A DNA stretch of 64,000 bases from Chlorobiales bacterium Clorobi_01 (GTDB lineage Bacteria > Bacteroidota > Chlorobiia > Chlorobiales > Chlorobiaceae). Below the pieces are notes generated by a model, which searched no databases, was not told where the DNA came from, and saw only the letters and a program-made list of their open reading frames with translations. The position numbers and the translations under genes are program-made. The number at the start of each line of letters is the position of its first letter. The stretch's first letter is position 1. Below are positions 1 to 7,820 of the stretch, one piece after another. The stretch lies in NCBI GenBank assembly GCA_001602925.1, contig LUZT01000008.1:1-64000 (forward strand), given 5' to 3'.

Positions 1-63
1 CACCTCTGCTCCCTGGTCTGCCCCTGCGGCTACATCCAGATGGGCATGGGCGACGGGCTGTGA
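1..63 (+). CDS. C-terminal end of a [4Fe-4S] ferredoxin-domain protein, probably DsrL
   Basis: Only the last 20 codons are present. They read through HLCSLVCPCGY and end MGMGDGL before TGA at 61-63. The CxxxCPC spacing with a following I-x-M resembles the second cluster of ferredoxin domains of the PreA type (CxLCSxVCP). DsrL of sulfur oxidisers is an NAD(P)H:acceptor oxidoreductase with a C-terminal ferredoxin domain, and dsrL commonly precedes dsrE. Position therefore supports a dsrL end. The identity is an inference from 20 residues and the neighbour, so it could be another ferredoxin protein. Confidence 0.45.
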   Translation, partial: HLCSLVCPCGYIQMGMGDGL

Positions 64-137
64 GCTGGCTGGTGCTGAAAACAGCCTTGTAATCGTATAT
101 TCAGATTTTCTTCAACCTCTCAAGAAAGAACCGACGA

Positions 138-497
138 ATGAACATAGGAATTCTGCTCAAGGAGGGACCTTACAACCATCAGGCGGCTGATACGGCATAC
201 AAGTTTGCCGAGGCGGCTATCGCGAAAGGGCACAAGGTCGATGCCATTTTTCTTTACAATGACGGCGTCATCAACGCGACCAAACTCGGCGATCCGCCGC
301 AGGACGACCGCAACATCGCCGCCCGCTGGACGGAGCTGAGCCAGAAGCACGGCGTCGAAGTGCTCGCCTGCATTGCGGCCTCGAAGCGCCGCGGCATCAA
401 CGACGATGTGATGATCGAAGGCGGTGAAATCACCGGCCTCGGCACCCTGACCGACATCGCAATCCGTAACGACAGACTTTTAACCTTCGGAGACTGA
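138..497 (+). CDS. dsrE: Sulfurtransferase subunit DsrE (TusD-like)
   Basis: A 119-aa DsrE/DsrF-fold protein and first subunit of the cytoplasmic DsrE2F2H2 sulfur relay that hands persulfide sulfur towards DsrC and reverse-acting DsrAB. The conserved catalytic cysteine falls exactly at Cys78 in VLACIAASKRRG, the position reported for the Allochromatium protein. The N-terminus NIGILLKEGPYNHQ is the usual start of the family. It is followed after 2 bases by dsrF, so the pair is almost certainly co-transcribed. Function is known from the family; the active cysteine and gene order are seen here. Confidence 0.95.
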   Translation: MNIGILLKEGPYNHQAADTAYKFAEAAIAKGHKVDAIFLYNDGVINATKLGDPPQDDRNIAARWTELSQKHGVEVLACIAASKRRGINDDVMIEGGEITGLGTLTDIAIRNDRLLTFGD

Positions 498-499
498 AC

Positions 500-874
500 A
501 TGAGTGAAGAACAGGATATCAAGAAGATCATGCACGTGATGCGCCGCGCGCCCCATGGCTCGATCTACACCTATGAAGGCCTTGAAATGATTCTTATCAT
601 GGCGGCCTACGAACAGGACCTCTCCGTAGCTTTCATCGGAGACGGCGTTTACGCCCTGAAAAAAGATCAGGACACCGCCGGAATCGGCATCAAGGGTTTC
701 TCCAAGACCTTTATGGCGCTCGATGGTTACGATGTGGAAAAACTCTATGTGGACAAGCAGTCTCTCGAAGAGCGGGGTTTGACCGAAGATGACCTGCTCG
801 TTGATGTCGAGGTTATGGACTCCTCGGAGATCGGACGCCTGATGAACGAACAGGATGTCGTCATTCACCATTGA
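500..874 (+). CDS. dsrF: Sulfurtransferase subunit DsrF (TusC-like)
   Basis: A 124-aa DsrF subunit of the DsrEFH hexamer. The core IKKIMHVMRRAPHGSIYTYEGLEM followed by AFIGDGVYAL is the typical DsrE-superfamily beta-alpha-beta start. It contains no cysteine at all, consistent with a structural rather than sulfur-carrying role in the complex. The start ATG overlaps no other gene and sits 2 bases after dsrE. Confidence 0.93.
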   Translation: MSEEQDIKKIMHVMRRAPHGSIYTYEGLEMILIMAAYEQDLSVAFIGDGVYALKKDQDTAGIGIKGFSKTFMALDGYDVEKLYVDKQSLEERGLTEDDLLVDVEVMDSSEIGRLMNEQDVVIHH

Positions 875-935
875 ACCGGCCCGCGATTTTCTGGGCTGAA
901 TAACGAGCAAAGAACACAGAAACGTAACTTACATC

Positions 936-1232
936 ATGTTACATACCATCAATAAATCTCCGTTTGAAAACAACACCTTCACTACCTGCGTCCGGTTCCT
1001 TCAGCCGGGAGACCCCGTACTCTTCATCGAGGACGGCGTCTATGCGGTACAGGCAGGTAACCGGTTCGGCGCGCTGATCCAGACGGTACTGAAGAAGAAT
1101 AATCCGGTCTACGCCCTAAAGCCAGACCTCGATGCTCGCGGTATTTCCGCTATCGCCGATGGCGTAAAAACAGTTGATTATGCAGGTTTTGTCGAACTGG
1201 TCGAAGAGCACCAGGTCAACAGCTGGCTGTAA
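936..1232 (+). CDS. dsrH: Sulfurtransferase subunit DsrH (TusB-like)
   Basis: A 98-aa DsrH protein and third component of the DsrEFH complex. Cys18 in FTTCVRFLQPGD is the candidate conserved DsrH cysteine, and the following VLFIEDGVYAVQAG segment is a family signature. It lies 61 bases after dsrF and closes the dsr gene run in this window. Two perfect hairpins follow at 1320-1407, and dsrT/M/K/J/O/P are not present downstream. That suggests a partial or duplicated dsr set of the kind reported for C. tepidum (recalled, not checked). Confidence 0.92.
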   Translation: MLHTINKSPFENNTFTTCVRFLQPGDPVLFIEDGVYAVQAGNRFGALIQTVLKKNNPVYALKPDLDARGISAIADGVKTVDYAGFVELVEEHQVNSWL

Positions 1233-1319
1233 TTATTCGCAAGCATTGCGCGCGGCTCTGTTTCGTTGGACATCCAGTTTGTCACATATTTCGGCAAAAC
1301 AAAATTGAACATGTGCGCG

Positions 1320-1360
1320 CTGTAAAAAGTCATTGCTGTGCTCTATAGAGCTTTTTACAG
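1320..1360 (+). terminator. Inverted repeat 1 downstream of dsrH
   Basis: Perfect 10-bp arms ctgtaaaaag (1320-1329) and ctttttacag (1351-1360) enclose a 21-base loop that itself holds ctctatagag. No long T-tract follows, so it may be a protein-binding palindrome or an RNA-processing hairpin rather than a classical terminator. Confidence 0.5.
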
Positions 1361-1371
1361 TTTATGAGAAA

Positions 1372-1407
1372 AAACAGGAGCATGTGGTGCTGAACGCGCT
1401 CCTGTTT
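1372..1407 (+). terminator. Inverted repeat 2, probable dsr operon terminator
   Basis: Perfect 10-bp arms aaacaggagc (1372-1381) and gctcctgttt (1398-1407) around a 16-base loop, followed by a T-rich stretch (agtgattttcc). It lies between dsrH and the exporter gene and is the better terminator candidate of the two adjacent hairpins. The whole stretch 1233-1565 has no convincing gene; short frames in it lack recognisable ribosome sites and protein character. Confidence 0.5.
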
Positions 1408-1565
1408 AGTGATTTTCCTGACGTATTTCCTTGTCTTGAAGGGAATTATTGCCGGACATATCATATATTGCTGTTCTTATTTCGTAGTAATTCGCATTTC
1501 CTTCTTCCCCGTAAAGAGGCGTCAGGGTCTCGACTATGTTCGTCAAAGCATAAAACCCTGTTTTA

Positions 1566-2516
1566 ATGGTTTTAAAAAATATCAGAAACTGGATCATTCC
1601 GGGTGTTTTTGGATTGTTGCTTTTTCTGAATCCCGAGATGGCGTCTGCTGCTGAGGCGGCTGGGGTAACGACAACGGCCTGGTGGGTGTGGGTGCTCGCA
1701 TTGTTCGTATTCTCCTTTCTGCTTGGTATTGTGGCGGTGCTGGCTGGCGTTGGTGGCGGGGTGCTTTTTGTCCCTATCGTCAGCGGGTTTTTTCCGTTTC
1801 ATATCGATTATGTCCGGGGGGCAGGCCTTCTTGTAGCTCTTGCCGGTGCACTTTCAGCCGGGCCACCGCTGCTCAGAAAAGGCATGGCTGATCTCAAGCT
1901 TGGTTTACCCATGGCCTTGGTCGGTTCGGTCAGTTCAATCGCCGGAGCTTTGGTGGGACTTGCAATGCCGGCCAAAAACGTTGAATTTCTGCTTGGTATC
2001 GTGATTCTCGGAATCACCGCGATCATGCTCAAGGCAGGGAAGTCCGGATATCCCGAGGTAAAGGAACCTGACGCTCTCTCCAGGATGCTCGGTATTTCGG
2101 GGTGCTATTTTGAGGAGTTTGGCCAGCACGAGGTTTCGTGGCAGGTACACAGGACGCCGGTTGCAACGGTGCTGTTTTTAATCATCGGCTTCATCGGGGG
2201 GATGTTCGGCCTTGGCGCCGGATTCGCCAACGTGCCGGTTTTTAACCTGCTCATGGGTGTTCCGCTGAAGGTCGCCGTGGCAACCAGCGGTCTCGTACTT
2301 TCGATCAATGGATCGGCGGCTGCCTGGGTTTACATGTTCAACGGCGCAGTGCTCCCGATTATTGCGGTGCCCGCCGTTGGCGGTATGATGCTCGGCTCGA
2401 AGATCGGAGCGAAACTGTTGCCGAAGGTCAACACCAGAACCATACGGATGATCGTCATCACCATTCTGGCAATCGCGGGTTTTCGTTCATTACTGAAGGG
2501 ACTGGGAATATGGTGA
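1566..2516 (+). CDS. TauE/SafE-family anion exporter (sulfite/organosulfonate type)
   Basis: A 316-aa polytopic membrane protein with a cleavable-looking or anchoring hydrophobic N-terminus (residues 6-29), then two homologous TauE/SafE halves. Half 1 has GIVAVLAGVGGGVLFVPIV near residues 54-72 and half 2 has IGFIGGMFGLGAGFANVPVF near 208-227. The glycine-rich GxGGG / GLGAG helices are the family hallmark. The long loop between the halves (about 160-195) is unusual. Family members export sulfite, sulfoacetate or similar anions. Its place between dsr and sat-apr genes suggests sulfite or sulfur-anion handling, but the substrate cannot be read from sequence. It overlaps the next gene by 7 bases. 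Confidence 0.85.
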   Translation: MVLKNIRNWIIPGVFGLLLFLNPEMASAAEAAGVTTTAWWVWVLALFVFSFLLGIVAVLAGVGGGVLFVPIVSGFFPFHIDYVRGAGLLVALAGALSAGPPLLRKGMADLKLGLPMALVGSVSSIAGALVGLAMPAKNVEFLLGIVILGITAIMLKAGKSGYPEVKEPDALSRMLGISGCYFEEFGQHEVSWQVHRTPVATVLFLIIGFIGGMFGLGAGFANVPVFNLLMGVPLKVAVATSGLVLSINGSAAAWVYMFNGAVLPIIAVPAVGGMMLGSKIGAKLLPKVNTRTIRMIVITILAIAGFRSLLKGLGIW

Positions 2517-2947
2517 AAGAAGGCAAGCCCGACAAACTGTACGCCGACAGCGTACAGCTCGCTTATGCGAAAACCCTTGAATTCGTCTCGCACGCGATTA
2601 TCATCGTGATGGCGCTTGGCTTTATACTCTACATTTTCCGGCTGCTCCCCCTCACGGTACCGGTGGAAACGGTCGCGGCGAACTGGCATCTCAATGCCAC
2701 GAAACTGCAGATGAAAATTCACCATCATTCCGGCTGGAGTTGCTTTGAGGATGTGCATACGTTCATGCATGGAGATGCCATCAGTTATGCATCGGTAGTT
2801 TTTCTTTCCATGGCCACCATGGTGTGCCTTGCTACGGCCACCATAGCTTTTTTCAAAGAGAAAAATCGCATCTACCTCCTGATAACGATCCTGCAGGTGC
2901 TCGTGTTGCTTGTTGCGGCCAGTGGCAAGCTTACCTCCGGTCACTGA
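2510..2947 (+). CDS. Small membrane protein (DUF1634-like) partner of the TauE exporter
   Basis: A 145-aa protein with three predicted membrane helices at about residues 25-48, 85-108 and 118-142, separated by a periplasmic loop with several histidines (KIHHHSG). Small DUF1634-type proteins are frequently encoded directly after TauE/SafE exporters, and here the two frames overlap by 7 bases, implying translational coupling. I infer an accessory subunit of the exporter. The DUF assignment is from memory of the arrangement and is uncertain. Confidence 0.65.
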   Translation: MVKEGKPDKLYADSVQLAYAKTLEFVSHAIIIVMALGFILYIFRLLPLTVPVETVAANWHLNATKLQMKIHHHSGWSCFEDVHTFMHGDAISYASVVFLSMATMVCLATATIAFFKEKNRIYLLITILQVLVLLVAASGKLTSGH

Positions 2948-2974
2948 CTGGCGAAAAGGCAGCAGCCGGTACGA

Positions 2975-3526
2975 GTGGAAAATTCTCAAAACGATAAACC
3001 AGAAAATTCATCGTCTATGTCCGACACCAAAAAACTTGCGATTATCGCATCCAAGGGAACCCTTGACTGGGCCTATCCGCCCTTCATTCTTGCCTCTACC
3101 GCTGCAGCCATGGATATGGAGGCGGTGGTGTTTTTCACCTTCTACGGTCTTCCGTTGCTGAAAAAGGAGATCGATGCCAAGGTGACGCCGGTCGGCAATC
3201 CGGCTATGCCGATGCACATGCCGTTCGGCAGCAAGGATTTCCAGTCGATCAACTGGCCGATTCCTAATCTCATTTCAGGCAATGTGCCGGGATTCGACAC
3301 GATGGCCACCATGCTGATGAAGGAGACCTTCAAAAAGAAGGGGGTTGCTACCGTCGAGCAGCTTCGCGAGATGTGCCTTGAGTCGGGCGTCAGGTTTATC
3401 GCCTGCCAGATGACCATGGAGGTGTTTGGCTTCGACAAGTCGGAATTCATTGAAGGCGTCGATTATGGCGGCGCAGCCTCTTTCCTTGAATATGCGGCGG
3501 ATGCCAATATTTCGCTCTTTATCTGA
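2975..3526 (+). CDS. DsrE2-like (DsrE/DsrF/DrsH-family) sulfur-carrier protein
   Basis: A 183-aa protein of the DrsE_2 type. KKLAIIASKGTLDWAYPPFI is the first strand-helix, AVVFFTFYGLPLL the second, and GVRFIACQMTMEVFGF carries the conserved cysteine of the CxMxMxxxG motif. YGGAASFLEYA closes the domain. Related DsrE2 proteins are membrane-associated persulfide carriers in sulfur oxidisers. The longest frame starts at a GTG (2975). An in-frame ATG at 3017 gives MSDTKKLA, the more typical N-terminus, and may be the true start. It follows the exporter pair within 30 bases, so I infer one operon handling sulfane sulfur or sulfite. Confidence 0.85.
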   Translation: MENSQNDKPENSSSMSDTKKLAIIASKGTLDWAYPPFILASTAAAMDMEAVVFFTFYGLPLLKKEIDAKVTPVGNPAMPMHMPFGSKDFQSINWPIPNLISGNVPGFDTMATMLMKETFKKKGVATVEQLREMCLESGVRFIACQMTMEVFGFDKSEFIEGVDYGGAASFLEYAADANISLFI

Positions 3527-3659
3527 GTACGGAAAAGTTCCTGGAACGAGCCGTGACGCTTCCGGTTTTAGAAATTATTTTGCATAATTACATACTCATT
3601 TATCGGAAGTCTGTCTCTCCCGCATTTTGCTTGCGGCTTTCGGTGTCGTGTTATCATCA

Positions 3660-3790
3660 GGCGTGAAGGGGTTTACTACAGGTAAAACCCTCAGTTTAAG
3701 ATTGCGCTGCGGAGTGATGACTACTGCTACCAGGCATCGCAGAGCACGGCGGGAGGCAACCGGGAAAGTTCAGTCTGGCCGCCGTTTTTT
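3660..3790 (+). ncRNA. Structured element with terminal T-tract upstream of sat
   Basis: Three consecutive stem-loops can be drawn. The first is gggtttac/gtaaaaccc at 3668-3690. The second has ctgcg and cgcag arms with an inner gatg/catc pair, at about 3706-3744. The third is acggcgg/ccgccgt at 3746-3785, followed directly by six T residues (3785-3790). The 3527-3926 interval contains no convincing gene. It could be an attenuator/riboswitch-like leader of sat or a free small RNA. I could not match it to the cobalamin, TPP, SAM or Moco consensus features I remember, although a GGCAACC string like that of SAM-I leaders occurs at about 3754-3761. Confidence 0.4.
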
Positions 3791-3926
3791 GGCTATGGAG
3801 TTTGGTAAATAGATCAGGATTCAATAACATAAAATTCTCTTTTTGCCTCCTCTCCAGGAAAGCCGTCAGCCGCCCGGCGGTATTAACTTGCATGATCCTC
3901 AATAACTCTTATTCAAAAGGAGTCTC

Positions 3927-5141
3927 ATGGCGTTAGTCAATCCACATGGCAAAGAAAAGGTTTTAAAGCCACTTTTGCTGACCGGTGACGAGTTGGTCAG
4001 CGAAAAGGAGCGGGCCAAGTCCATGAAACAGGTCAGGCTCTCTTCAAGGGAGACTGGCGATCTGATCATGCTTGGGATCGGCGGTTTCACTCCGCTGACC
4101 GGTTTCATGGGCCATGCAGACTGGAAAGGAAGCGTCGAAACGTGCACCATGGCAGACGGCACTTTCTGGCCGATTCCGATTACGCTTTCGACTTCGAAGG
4201 AGCAGGCCGACACCCTTGCTATTGGTGAAGAGGTCTCGCTTGTCGACGATGAGACCGGTGAGCTGATGGGCAGCATGAAGGTCGAGGAAAAATACTCCAT
4301 CGACAAAGCTCACGAGTGCCGTGAAGTGTTCAAGACCGACAATCCCGAGCACCCCGGCGTGCTGATGGTCATGAACCAGGGAGACGTCAACCTCGCGGGT
4401 CCGGTCAAGGTCTTCAGCGAAGGTACGTTCCCGACCGAGTTCGAGGGCATCTACATGACTCCCGCCCAGACCCGCAAAATGTTCGAGGAGAATGGCTGGA
4501 GCACGGTTGCCGCCTTTCAGACCCGCAACCCCATGCATCGCTCCCACGAATACCTCGTCAAGATCGCTGTCGAAATCTGTGATGGTGTACTCATCCACCA
4601 GCTTCTCGGCAAACTCAAGCCGGGCGATATTCCCGCAGACGTCAGGCGTGACTGCATCAACGTCCTGACCGAAAACTACTTCGTCAAGGGCACCACCATT
4701 CAGGCGGGCTATCCGCTTGACATGCGCTACGCCGGTCCGAGGGAGGCGCTGCTCCATGCGCTTTTCCGCCAGAACTTCGGATGCAGCCACCTGATCGTCG
4801 GACGTGACCACGCAGGCGTCGGTGACTACTACGGCCCCTTTGATGCTCACCATATCTTCGACCAGATTCCAGCTGACGCGCTTGAAACCAAGCCGCTGAA
4901 GATCGACTGGACATTCTACTGCTACAAGTGTGACGCCATGGCGTCGATGAAAACCTGCCCGCATGAACCGGCCGACAGGCTCAACCTGAGCGGCACGAAG
5001 CTCAGGAAGATGCTCTCCGAAGGCGAGGAGGTGCCCGAGCACTTCAGCCGTCCGGAGGTGCTTGAGATTCTCAGGCGCTACTATGCTGGTCTGACCGAGA
5101 AGGTTGACATCAAGATGCATTCCCACGCGATCGGGAAATGA
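3927..5141 (+). CDS. sat: Dissimilatory ATP sulfurylase (sulfate adenylyltransferase)
   Basis: A 404-aa homo-oligomeric Sat that in sulfur oxidisers runs APS + PPi to sulfate + ATP. The nucleotide-binding motif [11 protein letters not shown] starts at residue 198 and GRDHAGVG at 292-299, both canonical. [15 protein letters not shown] from residue 332 supplies the zinc-binding cysteines/histidine of the bacterial/archaeal dissimilatory type. There is no C-terminal APS-kinase domain. The start is fixed by a strong AAAAGGAG site 6 bases upstream of ATG 3927. The gene is separated from aprB by 108 bases with no clear terminator, so sat-aprBA are probably co-transcribed. Confidence 0.97.
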   Translation: MALVNPHGKEKVLKPLLLTGDELVSEKERAKSMKQVRLSSRETGDLIMLGIGGFTPLTGFMGHADWKGSVETCTMADGTFWPIPITLSTSKEQADTLAIGEEVSLVDDETGELMGSMKVEEKYSIDKAHECREVFKTDNPEHPGVLMVMNQGDVNLAGPVKVFSEGTFPTEFEGIYMTPAQTRKMFEENGWSTVAAFQTRNPMHRSHEYLVKIAVEICDGVLIHQLLGKLKPGDIPADVRRDCINVLTENYFVKGTTIQAGYPLDMRYAGPREALLHALFRQNFGCSHLIVGRDHAGVGDYYGPFDAHHIFDQIPADALETKPLKIDWTFYCYKCDAMASMKTCPHEPADRLNLSGTKLRKMLSEGEEVPEHFSRPEVLEILRRYYAGLTEKVDIKMHSHAIGK

Positions 5142-5249
5142 CGGTTTTCCGGGAAACCGGGATGCCCTGTTTTTTTATCTCACTTATATCCAATGGCTTC
5201 GTAAATCGCGGGCACAGCCTGCAAATTTTCGGTTAAAGGAGGACAAATT

Positions 5250-5672
5250 ATGCCAAGTTTCGTCATTAAAGAAAAATGTGACGGCTGCAAAGGGCAGGAG
5301 AGGACAGCATGCATGTACATCTGTCCGAACGACCTGATGAAGTTGGATGTCGAAAGGATGAAGGCCTGGAACCAGGAGCCCGACCAGTGCTGGGAGTGCT
5401 ACAACTGTGTGAAGATCTGCCCGCAGCAGGCAATCGAGGTCAGGGGATATGCCGATTTCGTGCCGCTGGGCGGCAACGTCATTCCGTTGCGCGGTACCGA
5501 CGCTATCATGTGGACCATCAAGTTCAGGAACGGCATTCTGAAACGCTACAAGTTCCCGATCCGCACCACCTCCGAAGGTTCCATCGATCTTTACTCCGGC
5601 AAGCCAGAGCACGATTACGCGAACCTCAAGAAGCCGGGCTTCTTCAACATGACAGAATATCCGACCCTCTAA
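5250..5672 (+). CDS. aprB: Adenylylsulfate (APS) reductase, beta iron-sulfur subunit
   Basis: A 140-aa electron-transfer subunit of AprBA. Two [4Fe-4S] clusters are visible: Cys10, 13, 21, 25 (KCDGCKGQERTACMYICP) and Cys47, 50, 53, 57 (QCWECYNCVKICP). The long insertion between the second and third ligands of cluster I is typical for AprB. The C-terminal tail KPGFFNMTEYPTL wraps onto AprA in known structures. A full AAAGGAGG Shine-Dalgarno lies 7 bases before the ATG. Slightly short compared with about 150-165 aa in sulfate reducers, as expected for a trimmed tail. Confidence 0.97.
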   Translation: MPSFVIKEKCDGCKGQERTACMYICPNDLMKLDVERMKAWNQEPDQCWECYNCVKICPQQAIEVRGYADFVPLGGNVIPLRGTDAIMWTIKFRNGILKRYKFPIRTTSEGSIDLYSGKPEHDYANLKKPGFFNMTEYPTL

Positions 5673-5702
5673 ACAAACAAATTACTCAAGGAGGCATTAT
5701 CC

Positions 5703-7679
5703 ATGGGAGTTGAAAAAAACGAATTCAAGTTTAGCCAGAAGCCCGAAGTTGTTTATGTGGATACGGATATTCTGCTGATCGGCGGTGGCATGGCTTGTTG
5801 CGGCGCGGCTTATGAAGCGGCCAAATGGGCTACCCCGAAAGGTCTGAGAATCACGATGGTTGACAAGGCTGCCGTTGACAGAAGCGGTGCGGTCGCCATG
5901 GGTCTTTCCGCCATCAACACCTACTGCGGCGAGAACGATCCGGCCGATTACGTAAAGTATGTCAGAACCGATCTTATGGGCATCATTCGTGAAGACCTGG
6001 TCTATGACCTGGGCCGTCACGTTGACAACTCGGTTCATCTTTTTGAAGAGTGGGGTCTTCCGGTCTGGAAGCGCGACGAAGATGGTTCGACCATGGACGG
6101 CGCGAAACCGGCTCCGAAACTCACCGAAGGCGGCAAACCGGTCCGCTCCGGCCGCTGGCAGATCATGATCAACGGCGAATCCTACAAGGTGATCGTCGCC
6201 GAGGCCGCCAAGAAAGCCCTCGAATACAACCGCAAGGAGACCGGCGTCGAGCAGAACCTCTACGAGCGCGTCTTCATCAGCGAACTCATCCACGACAAGA
6301 ACAACCCTGGCAAGGTCGCTGGCGCTATCGGCTTCAGCGTTCGTGAGCACAAAGCATACGTGTTCACCGCCAAGACCATGCTGCTCGCCTGCGGCGGCGC
6401 CGTGAACGTCTACCGTCCGCGCTCGACCGCTGAAGGTCAGGGCCGCGCATGGTACCCGGTCTGGAACGCAGGTACCACCTACGCACTCGCCGCACAGGCC
6501 GGTTGCGAACTGGTGCTCATGGAGAACCGTTTCGTGCCCGCCCGCTTCAAGGACGGCTACGGCCCGGTCGGTGCATGGTTCCTGTTCTTCAAGTGCAAGG
6601 CAACCAACTCGCTCGGCGAGGACTACTGCGCAACCAACCTCGCGGCAGCCAACAAGGATTTCGGCAAGTACGCCGAAGACCCGCACAAGCTGACCACCGC
6701 CATGAGGAACCACATGATGATGATCGACATGAAGGCCGGCAAAGGCCCGATCCTCATGAGGACTCACGAAGCGATGGCCGCGCTTGCCGAGACCATGACC
6801 CCCAAGCAGATCAAGCACCTCGAAGCCGAGGCCTGGGAAGACTTCCTCGACATGTGTATCGGTCAGGCTGTTGTCTGGGCTGGTAACAACATCGAGCCGG
6901 AGAAGACTCCTTCCGAGCTTATGCCGACCGAACCCTACCTGCTTGGCTCGCACGCCGGTTGCGCCGGTATCTGGGTCAGCGGCCCTGGCGACATCGCAGG
7001 CATCCCGGCGGAATGGAGCTGGGGCTACAACAGGATGACCACCGTCGATGGTCTGTTCACCGCAGGTGACGGTGTCGGCGCATCGGGTCACAAGTTCTCC
7101 TCCGGTTCACACGCAGAAGGCCGTATCGCCGGCAAGAACATGACCGCCTACTGCCTCGACCATGCCGACTACAAGCCGGAACTTGGCCGCGATGTTGACG
7201 AAGTGATCGCCGAGATCTACGCTCCGATGGAGACCTTCGCCAAGAACAAGGATTACAGTACCGATCCGTCGGTCAACCCGAACTACATCAGGCCGAAGAT
7301 GTTCCAGGCCCGTCTCCAGAAGATCATGGACGAGTATGTGGCCGGTGTTGCTACCTGGTACACCACCAGCAAAACCATGCTCGAAAAGGGTCTTGAGCAC
7401 CTGTCGCTCCTCAAGGAGGATGCCGAGAAGATGGCTGCCGGAGATCTGCACGAGCTGATGCGCGCCTGGGAGAACTACCATCGTCTGATGGCCGGTGAAG
7501 CCCACGCACGTCACATCCTCTTCCGCGAGGACAGCCGCTACCCCGGTTACTACTTCAGGGCCGACCACTTCTACGTCGATGACGAGAACTGGAAGTGCTT
7601 CACCATCTCGAAGTACGACAGGGACAGCAAGGAGTGGACTCTCTCCAAGAGGGACTACGTCCAGGTCGTTCCGGACTGA
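5703..7679 (+). CDS. aprA: Adenylylsulfate (APS) reductase, alpha flavoprotein subunit
   Basis: A 658-aa FAD subunit that in this organism would oxidise sulfite + AMP to APS. The N-terminal dinucleotide fold ILLIGGGMACCGAAYEA (about residues 22-38) belongs to the fumarate-reductase/AprA flavoprotein family. ENRFVPARFKDGYGPVGAW (about 274-292) contains the conserved active-site arginine region, and the C-terminal half ends RDYVQVVPD. AAGGAGG lies upstream of the ATG. Codon use is strongly biased to C/G third positions, fitting high expression. A perfect hairpin with a T-rich tail follows at 7701-7733. Confidence 0.98.
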   Translation: MGVEKNEFKFSQKPEVVYVDTDILLIGGGMACCGAAYEAAKWATPKGLRITMVDKAAVDRSGAVAMGLSAINTYCGENDPADYVKYVRTDLMGIIREDLVYDLGRHVDNSVHLFEEWGLPVWKRDEDGSTMDGAKPAPKLTEGGKPVRSGRWQIMINGESYKVIVAEAAKKALEYNRKETGVEQNLYERVFISELIHDKNNPGKVAGAIGFSVREHKAYVFTAKTMLLACGGAVNVYRPRSTAEGQGRAWYPVWNAGTTYALAAQAGCELVLMENRFVPARFKDGYGPVGAWFLFFKCKATNSLGEDYCATNLAAANKDFGKYAEDPHKLTTAMRNHMMMIDMKAGKGPILMRTHEAMAALAETMTPKQIKHLEAEAWEDFLDMCIGQAVVWAGNNIEPEKTPSELMPTEPYLLGSHAGCAGIWVSGPGDIAGIPAEWSWGYNRMTTVDGLFTAGDGVGASGHKFSSGSHAEGRIAGKNMTAYCLDHADYKPELGRDVDEVIAEIYAPMETFAKNKDYSTDPSVNPNYIRPKMFQARLQKIMDEYVAGVATWYTTSKTMLEKGLEHLSLLKEDAEKMAAGDLHELMRAWENYHRLMAGEAHARHILFREDSRYPGYYFRADHFYVDDENWKCFTISKYDRDSKEWTLSKRDYVQVVPD

Positions 7680-7700
7680 TCCGCTTACCGTTCAGGCATA

Positions 7701-7733
7701 TCCCCGAGGTATCACCTCGGGGATTGCTTTATT
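7701..7733 (+). terminator. Intrinsic terminator/attenuator between aprA and qmoA
   Basis: Perfect 10-bp stem tccccgaggt / acctcgggga (7701-7710 and 7714-7723) with a 3-base loop, followed by ttgctttatt. It would reduce read-through from the very highly expressed sat-aprBA unit into qmoABC and so set the Apr:Qmo ratio. Confidence 0.75.
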
Positions 7734-7820
7734 GGCACCCGGATTTTGTAAGTTGAATACTGCTTTGTGCCCTGTTTTCAGGAAGGTTGATTTTTGAGAG
7801 TTTATCCGCAGAGAAAAATC

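Noticed and set aside
3640-3790. Known riboswitch (SAM-I, cobalamin, TPP, Moco) upstream of sat
   Set aside because: Only a GGCAACC string fits SAM-I; the other conserved blocks and the four-way junction could not be drawn. It is kept as an unassigned structured element.
5697-7091. A 464-codon - strand frame within aprA
   Set aside because: It is antisense to an unmistakable AprA. The frame exists only because the aprA codons rarely form reverse stops.
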